Under the pieces are notes generated by a model. The model searched no databases. It was not told the DNA's origin and was given only the letters and a program-made list of their open reading frames with translations. Positions 36,142 to 42,455 of a stretch of DNA of 42,455 bases are shown here, piece after piece (the stretch's first letter is position 1; each line of letters starts with the position of its first letter). Made by a program: the position numbers and the translations under genes. This DNA is from Candidatus Zhuqueibacterota bacterium (lineage in GTDB: Bacteria; Zhuqueibacterota; Zhuqueibacteria; Thermofontimicrobiales; Thermofontimicrobiaceae). The stretch lies in contig JADHVV010000012.1 of NCBI GenBank assembly GCA_016783825.1, positions 1 through 42,455 of the forward strand, in the 5' to 3' direction.

Positions 36142-38569
36142 GGTTTCCCATCGTTACTATATTCTGAGCGCAATTATAGCGATTTTTTTCTTTATAATTT
36201 GTCCGTCTTTAACATCTGCATTTGAAAAAAACTACGATGTCCAACACATTAAGTTAAATTTACAATTTGATGAACAAGCAAAATCCATGACCGGCCAAGC
36301 CACAATAAAGGCTATTTCACTTATCAATAATTTTGAGTTATTAAAATTACATGCCAGGGACATGGAGATAAAAGGTGTGAAATTTGAGAATTTTTCATCG
36401 CTGCCTTTTGAAGCTGATAGTCAAACCGTTTCAATATTTTTTCCACAGCCTTTTAGTTGTTTTGATACGATAGCGGTTCAAATTTCTTATTTCACAAAAC
36501 CGACAAGAGGAATTTACTTCAACAATCCCTGCGCAAAGTCACCAAACCATTCGGGGCAAATTTATTCACACTCGGAACCGGAGCATGCCAGGTACTGGTT
36601 TCCCTGCTATGACAAGCCGGATGAAAAATTCACCAGCGAAGTAATCGCCACGGTTCCGGAAAATTATTTTCTTCTCTCGAACGGCGAACTGGTCTCAACA
36701 AAACACAATCGGGAAGAGTGGACGAAAACTTTTCACTGGTCGCAAAACAAGCCGCACAATTCATATTTGGTTTCCATCACGGCTGGTGAATATTTTGAAA
36801 TCAAAGATTTTTCAAACAGGATTCCGCTCTATTATTATGTTTATGAAAGTCAAAAAAACGATGCGATGAACTCATTCGCCGGCACACCAAAAATGCTCTC
36901 CTTTTTTGAAAACATTTTTGGCTATCCCTACCCCTGGAATAAATACGCGCAAATCGTTGTTGATAATTATAAAGCCGGCGGCATGGAACATACTAGCGCC
37001 ACCACCTTAAACGATTACACGATTCATGACCGACGCGCTCATTTGGATAGAAATAGTGATGACTTGGTTTCCCATGAACTCGCCCACCAATGGTTTGGGA
37101 ATTTAATAACTTGCAAAGATTGGAGTCACCTCTGGCTGAATGAGGGTTTTGCAACTTATGCTGAAATTTTGTACAAAGATTTTGACTTAGGTAAAGATGA
37201 AGCACAATATGCCAATTTCGTTGATCAGCAATATTATTTAGACATAGTCGATGAAGATTTTTTCCAGCCAATCGTTTATGAGAATTACCGTGATCCTGCT
37301 GATATGTTCAATTACATCACTTATCAAAAAGCAGGACAGGTGCTGCGCATGCTTCATCATATTATTGGTGATTCTTTATTCTTTGAAAGTCTAAAATTTT
37401 TCTTACACCGACATGAATTTGGCGCGGTTGAAACAACAGATTTTCAAAGAATTCTTGAGCGTGTTAGCAACAAGGATTTTTCCCGGTTTTTTGACTTGTG
37501 GCTTTTTTATGGAGGACATCCAAAGTTCAAAATTCATTCTCACTGGGATTCAAAAAACAATAATATTTATCTTTTTGTTAGACAGGTACAGGAAGATTCA
37601 CTTGGATTAGTTCCTGAAGTTTTCCAAATGCCGGTTGAAGTTGAAATTATTGGTAAAAATGAAATTTTATCAAAAAAAATATTTACGAAAACACGCAGCG
37701 ATACTTTTAAGTTTTCCTTTGACAGCCGACCGCTTAACATTCGCTTCGATAAAGAAAACTACCTGTTGAAAGAGATGGATTTTTTTAAGACGGAGAACGA
37801 ATGGATTTATCAATTATTAAACGATCAAAACGTTGCTGCCCGTTTGAATGCAATTGATCAACTTGAAACGGAAACATTAGATACACTTCAAACAGCCGAA
37901 GCGCTTGAACACTGTTTGATTTATGATCCATTCTGGGCTGTGCGTGAAGAAGCCGCTTATCTTTTAATTGATTTTTATCGTCCTGAAACAAAAGAAGTTT
38001 TGAAGAAAGCCTGTAATGATTCCAACTCAAAAGTCAGGGCAGCTGCAGTTAACGCGCTTGGTAATTTTTACAACATAAAATACAACCAGCTTTTCAGGCA
38101 AATGGCAAAAAGTGATTCCAGTTATAAAGTTGTTGCCGCTGCGTTATATGCCTTGTCCCATATTGATGATGAATTCAGTTTTGATTTTTTAAGCGAATTT
38201 ATTGAGGTGGAATCAGATCGTGATGTGGTGGGCAGCGCTGCATTTCAATCTCTTTATTATTTGAAAGACAAGAGATCAATTCCAATCGCCATTCGATTTG
38301 CACGTGATACAACTGAAAGCAATTATCGGCGATCAACAGCGCTTTCATTATTAAAAGAAATTGGCAGCGATAACGCAGAAGTAGAATCTGTGCTCATTGA
38401 TTTATTAAACGATCCGGACCATCACATCAAGAAAAAAGCCATTGAAGCGCTTGGCTCATTTAAAACAGAAAGAACATTGTTTGCGCTTAAAAAATTATCC
38501 GGGGAAAATTTGCCAGATGATATTTTACGTAGGGCCAAAGTTTCTATTGGGAAAATTTCTAGTGAATAG
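36104..38569 (+). CDS. M1 family metallo-aminopeptidase with C-terminal HEAT repeats
   Basis: 821 aa; GGMEHTSATTL, HELAHQWFGNLITCKDWSHLWLNEGFATYAE (HExxH-x18-E); C-terminal HEAT-like repeats (VRAAAVNALGNF, IKKKAIEALGSF). Confidence 0.92.
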   Translation: MLLPMIRFHQKNKVSHRYYILSAIIAIFFFIICPSLTSAFEKNYDVQHIKLNLQFDEQAKSMTGQATIKAISLINNFELLKLHARDMEIKGVKFENFSSLPFEADSQTVSIFFPQPFSCFDTIAVQISYFTKPTRGIYFNNPCAKSPNHSGQIYSHSEPEHARYWFPCYDKPDEKFTSEVIATVPENYFLLSNGELVSTKHNREEWTKTFHWSQNKPHNSYLVSITAGEYFEIKDFSNRIPLYYYVYESQKNDAMNSFAGTPKMLSFFENIFGYPYPWNKYAQIVVDNYKAGGMEHTSATTLNDYTIHDRRAHLDRNSDDLVSHELAHQWFGNLITCKDWSHLWLNEGFATYAEILYKDFDLGKDEAQYANFVDQQYYLDIVDEDFFQPIVYENYRDPADMFNYITYQKAGQVLRMLHHIIGDSLFFESLKFFLHRHEFGAVETTDFQRILERVSNKDFSRFFDLWLFYGGHPKFKIHSHWDSKNNNIYLFVRQVQEDSLGLVPEVFQMPVEVEIIGKNEILSKKIFTKTRSDTFKFSFDSRPLNIRFDKENYLLKEMDFFKTENEWIYQLLNDQNVAARLNAIDQLETETLDTLQTAEALEHCLIYDPFWAVREEAAYLLIDFYRPETKEVLKKACNDSNSKVRAAAVNALGNFYNIKYNQLFRQMAKSDSSYKVVAAALYALSHIDDEFSFDFLSEFIEVESDRDVVGSAAFQSLYYLKDKRSIPIAIRFARDTTESNYRRSTALSLLKEIGSDNAEVESVLIDLLNDPDHHIKKKAIEALGSFKTERTLFALKKLSGENLPDDILRRAKVSIGKISSE

Positions 38570-38596
38570 GTTATTAGTTTAATCTTTTGTAAAGAC

Positions 38597-39091
38597 AAAG
38601 AAAAATTCCAAATCACAAATTCCAAATAAATTCCAAAATCCAATATCCAAACTTTGCAAAAGCTTTTGGTTGTAAACCTATAATTTCGGACATTAAAGTT
38701 ATAGAATTTAACAAAGAGATTCTTAAATTCGCAGAATAATTGATAGCAGAATAATTTTGATTTATGGTGTTAATTATATAATTACAATAAGTTATTAATT
38801 GATAACTTTGACCTATTATTCTCTTTGACAACTTGGATGTCGATAATGTACTACTTATCATTTTTCTGTTTTTTTATTATTCTGCTAAAAATTATTCTGC
38901 TATTTAAAAAATGATCAGAATTAATAAAATTACTCTATTAAGTCTATAATTTTATTTTACAATAAAACAACTAGTTACAATTGTAAAAATTCTTCAATTC
39001 AATTCCGAAATTATAGAATTGCACCCAAACTTTTTGGAATTTGAGATTAGGAATTTATTTGGATTTTGGTGCTTGGAGCTTGGAATTTTTT
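38597..39091. repeat. Nested inverted repeats flanking the M1 peptidase / acsC intergenic region
   Basis: Outer AAAAATTCCAAATCACAAATTCCAAATAAATTCCAAAATCCAA versus TTGGAATTTGAGATTAGGAATTTATTTGGATTTTGG..TTGGAATTTTT. Inner GCAGAATAATTGATAGCAGAATAATTTTG versus TTATTCTGCTAAAAATTATTCTGC. Confidence 0.65.
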
Positions 39092-39155
39092 CTAAACAAG
39101 CAATACAAATTTAAATTAACCACAAACACTGTATTTAAAAAAAGGAAACTAAAAA

Positions 39156-40490
39156 TTGGCACTCTCTGGCTTACAAATTCAAAAACTTCTACCAAAAACA
39201 AACTGCAAAGAATGTGGATCAAACACCTGTCTTGCGTTTGCCATGAAACTGGCGGCGAAAAAAGCAGAACTATCTTTATGCCCTTATGCATCTGAAGAAG
39301 CAATACAGGTGTTGGGTGCAGCCAGTGAACCGCCTGTTAAAGGCATTGAACTGGGCGCGGACAAATCATTAAAATTAGGTGAGGAAACCGTTCTCTATCG
39401 GCACGAAAAAACATTTGTCAACCAAACAGCCTTTGCGGTTAATATTAATGATACTGATCCGCCTGAAAAAATTGAAAAAACGTTGAATGCAGTCAAGGAC
39501 TATCAATTGGAACGTGTCGGGGAAATTCTTGAAATTGATATGGTGGCTGTAACGCAAAAAGATAACGATGTCGAGAAATTTGTTGAAATTGTGAAAAAAG
39601 CTTGGGATATGACCAAGCGTCCTTTGGTAATTCGAAGTAACGATCAAAAATCACTCACAGAAGTAGCAATTGCTATCAAAGGTTCCAATAGTGTATTAGC
39701 CGGCGCCACACCAGAGACGATAGATGAACTTCAAGCTGTTGCAGCAGAAAACGGACACATTTTATCGGTAACCGCTGAAACATTGGATGAACTTGTAGCA
39801 TTAACCGCAAAAATAAAAAAAAGTGGATTTAATAACCTGCTTCTTCAGTTTCAAACCAACTCATTGGCTGAACAGTTTCAAGTCAGCTCGATTGCCAGAC
39901 GGGCTGCATTAAAAGACAGCTACAAACCGTTGGGTTATCCCAGCCTATTTTTCATTGAATCTGGTGATCTTTTGGAAGAAACAACCGTAGCCATCACGGA
40001 ATTATGCAAGTACGGCGGGATTTGTGTGTTGCCATCATTTGATCCGGCGCAAATGGCAGCGTTGATGACATTGCGCTTAAATATCTATACTGATCCACAG
40101 AAACCAATTCAGGTTGAACCAAAAGTTTACCCAATCGGAGAACCGAAATCCGACTCGCCGGTTTTCCTAACGACCAATTTCTCACTCACTTATTTTATCG
40201 TTTCCGGGGAAATCGAAAACAGCGGCACCAGCGCCTGGTTGGTCGTTCCTGAATGCGAAGGAATGAGTGTACTTACTGCCTGGGCTGCCGGGAAATTTTC
40301 AGGTCCGTATATTGCCAAATTTATCAAAGAATGTGGATTGGAGGAACAGGTAACAACCCGTGAAATAATCATCCCCGGCTATGTCGCTCAAATCAGTGGT
40401 GAGTTGGAAGAAAGCCTTCCCGGCTGGAAAGCGCTTGTCGGTCCCCAGGAAGCATCGGATATTGAGAGTTTTGTGAAAGCGCGTTTATAA
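39156..40490 (+). CDS. acsC: Acetyl-CoA decarbonylase/synthase complex gamma subunit; corrinoid iron-sulfur protein large subunit
   Basis: 444 aa, TTG start; N-terminal [4Fe-4S] motif C-x2-C-x4-C-x16-C (CKECGSNTCLAFAMKLAAKKAELSLCP); TIM-barrel and C-terminal corrinoid-binding region consistent with AcsC/CdhE. Confidence 0.88.
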   Translation: MALSGLQIQKLLPKTNCKECGSNTCLAFAMKLAAKKAELSLCPYASEEAIQVLGAASEPPVKGIELGADKSLKLGEETVLYRHEKTFVNQTAFAVNINDTDPPEKIEKTLNAVKDYQLERVGEILEIDMVAVTQKDNDVEKFVEIVKKAWDMTKRPLVIRSNDQKSLTEVAIAIKGSNSVLAGATPETIDELQAVAAENGHILSVTAETLDELVALTAKIKKSGFNNLLLQFQTNSLAEQFQVSSIARRAALKDSYKPLGYPSLFFIESGDLLEETTVAITELCKYGGICVLPSFDPAQMAALMTLRLNIYTDPQKPIQVEPKVYPIGEPKSDSPVFLTTNFSLTYFIVSGEIENSGTSAWLVVPECEGMSVLTAWAAGKFSGPYIAKFIKECGLEEQVTTREIIIPGYVAQISGELEESLPGWKALVGPQEASDIESFVKARL

Positions 40491-40633
40491 TAGCATGGCG
40501 CAGAGGGCTTGGCGCAAAAAGGCAAGTGGCAGAAGCAGTGGCAGTAATTATCGCCCACCCATTATTTTGCTGCAACTGCTACTTCTTGAATATTACTGAT
40601 TAATTTATCTTAAAAGTTTTGCCAAAAAAACAA

Positions 40634-40677
40634 AGCATAGTCTGTACTCCTATAAAAATATAAGGTAACTATACAGG
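40634..40677 (-). repeat. Fourth copy of the ~43-bp CCTGTAYAG mini-element (reverse orientation)
   Basis: Reverse complement CCTGTATAGTTACCTTATATTTTTATAGGAGTACAGACTATGCT aligns to copies at 3853, 21125 and 33732. Confidence 0.65.
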
Positions 40678-40859
40678 ACTTTACTTGTAATAATATAGCG
40701 CATGGCGTTTGTTCTCTTGAATTTCCGCATAACAAAAAAATTCTAAAATCCAAGCATCATCCCACCTTTGGCCTGATGGGATTTGGAACTTGGAATTTTA
40801 ATTTGATCTATACAGAGAAAATGGTAAATTTATAAATCGTAAAATCAAAGCGATGAATC

Positions 40860-42455
40860 ATGCCCAAAATCACATTCCAACCATCAGGAAAAACGATTGA
40901 CGTCAAATCCGGGACAGAACTGCTTGATGCAGCCCGGAAAGCCGATTTAAAAATCAATTCATCATGCGGAGGTGAGGGGACTTGTGGGGACTGTGTTGTA
41001 CGGATAATTTCTGGTTATCTCGAATCTGACAGCCCTGGGATTTTAAGTCACCAAGCCTTTGAAGAAGGATTTATACTCGCCTGTAAAACCCGGATAATTG
41101 AAGATGATGTTATAATTGACCTTTCCGAACAACTGGGAGACAAAGCTGGAAAATTCCTTGATAATCAAAAAAGCAAAAACCTCATTCAAAAAGAATTACT
41201 TCCAAAAAACTGGCAATTAAAACCACTTTGTTTTAGATGGGGAATCAATGTTCCACAACCACAGTTAGAGGATGGTCTCTCCGATCTTGACCGGCTCCTT
41301 AGGCGATTACAGCAAGATTTTGGAAATAAGGAGATCGTTTATTCCTTCCCTTTAATGCACAAACTGGCAGATACACTCCGTGCAGAAAACGGCAATATAA
41401 ATTTAATGTTAATTGAAGAACCTCACCAAATTCGAATTATTGATATTCAACCGGATAGCTGGGATCAGGGACAATATGGGATTGCCATAGACGTGGGAAC
41501 CACAACCGTTGCAGTTCAACTTGTTCACTTACCGCAAGCCAAAATCATTGATACACAAATCGATTACAATAGCCAAGTGGAATGTGGACTTGATGTCATC
41601 AGTCGAATAAATTATGCGCGCAAACCGGAACGGTTGAAAGAATTACGCCAACGTGTTTTAAAAACGATTAATGAACTGATACAAAAAACTACTAAAAACC
41701 AAAATGTTGAACCGGAGCACATTTACAATGCAGTCGTTTCCGGCAACACAACAATGATCCACTTGCTGCTTGGTCTCACGCCGGAATTTATTCGATTAGC
41801 GCCCTATACTCCAACAATACTTGAAGCTCCAAATATCACAGCAGCCGACGCCGGAATTAAAATCAATCCGCAATCGTGGATCTATTTCTCACCAGCAGTT
41901 GGAAGCTACGTCGGCGGCGATATTACAGCCGGATTATTGTGCACAGACATTTCCACTGACTCGGATGATGTGAACCTTTTCATTGACATCGGCACCAATG
42001 GTGAAACCGTACTTGGCAGCCGCGATTTTTTGTTGACCTGCGCTTGTTCTGCCGGTCCTGCATTTGAAGGCGGCGGCATCGATTGTGGCATGCGAGCTGC
42101 GTCCGGCGCCATTGAAAACGCTGAAGCCTGTCCCGAAACAGGAATGGCGACCTTCCAGACAATTGGGAATACAAAACCGATTGGAATCTGCGGGACAGGT
42201 ATTATCAATTTGATCGCTGATTTATTCATCTCTGGTTGGCTCGATTCAGCAGGAAAATTGAATCGCACAAAAAAATGTCAGGCTATAAAAGTTGAAGGCA
42301 GGCGCGCCCGGTATGTTATTGTTCCGGCAGAAGAAAGCGGCTCCGGTAAAGAAATTTATATCAACGAAACAGACATCGAAAATCTAATCCGAACAAAAGC
42401 AGCCATTTATTCTGCCTGTTCCCTGATGCTGAACCAGATAGATTTGAAATTTGAA
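40860..42455 (+). CDS. Ferredoxin / ASKHA-domain corrinoid activation protein (RACo/RamA-like), 3' truncated by window
   Basis: Open from ATG 40860 to the window end (532 codons), missing from the ORF track: MPKITFQPSGKTIDVKSGTELLDAARKADLKINSSCGGEGTCGDCVVRI... [2Fe-2S] Cys cluster; IAIDVGTTTVAVQL; VVSGNTTMIHLLLG; LFIDIGTNGETVLGSRDFLLTCACSAGPAFEGGGI. Confidence 0.9.
   Translation, partial: MPKITFQPSGKTIDVKSGTELLDAARKADLKINSSCGGEGTCGDCVVRIISGYLESDSPGILSHQAFEEGFILACKTRIIEDDVIIDLSEQLGDKAGKFLDNQKSKNLIQKELLPKNWQLKPLCFRWGINVPQPQLEDGLSDLDRLLRRLQQDFGNKEIVYSFPLMHKLADTLRAENGNINLMLIEEPHQIRIIDIQPDSWDQGQYGIAIDVGTTTVAVQLVHLPQAKIIDTQIDYNSQVECGLDVISRINYARKPERLKELRQRVLKTINELIQKTTKNQNVEPEHIYNAVVSGNTTMIHLLLGLTPEFIRLAPYTPTILEAPNITAADAGIKINPQSWIYFSPAVGSYVGGDITAGLLCTDISTDSDDVNLFIDIGTNGETVLGSRDFLLTCACSAGPAFEGGGIDCGMRAASGAIENAEACPETGMATFQTIGNTKPIGICGTGIINLIADLFISGWLDSAGKLNRTKKCQAIKVEGRRARYVIVPAEESGSGKEIYINETDIENLIRTKAAIYSACSLMLNQIDLKFE

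Noticed and set aside
36993-37271. Minus-strand 92-aa ORF
   Set aside because: Antisense to the M1 aminopeptidase active-site region; composition artefact.
41906-42268. Minus-strand 120-aa ORF
   Set aside because: Antisense to the strongly supported RACo-like ASKHA CDS.

Overview
The window is a 42.5 kb chromosomal segment from a bacterium. My best guess is an FCB-group lineage such as Calditrichota, KSB1, Ignavibacteria or a relative; this is inferred from gene content only. About 23 protein-coding genes are supported. Recognisable housekeeping genes are the metY C-terminus, an acyl-CoA synthetase, a class I fumarase, lon, rlmD, an rpsU/rpoD pair and rseC. Envelope and type IX secretion (T9SS) genes are two tandem ~1330-aa PorU-like C25 peptidases, a DUF4835/PorD-like protein, a PorV/PorQ-like barrel and a secreted HhH protein with a probable beta-barrel. 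Signalling genes are a Cache-HAMP histidine kinase next to an orphan solute-binding protein, and a GAF-GGDEF protein overlapping an M1 aminopeptidase. The right edge carries acsC (corrinoid Fe-S protein large subunit) and a RACo-like ferredoxin/ASKHA activator that runs off the window and is missing from the ORF track. Many intergenic regions contain imperfect inverted-repeat elements from several families, often nested inside one another. A ~43-bp mini-element occurs four times, three of them inside larger palindromes, and one site has an apparent empty counterpart in the same window. I see no tRNA, rRNA, CRISPR array, phage or intact transposase.
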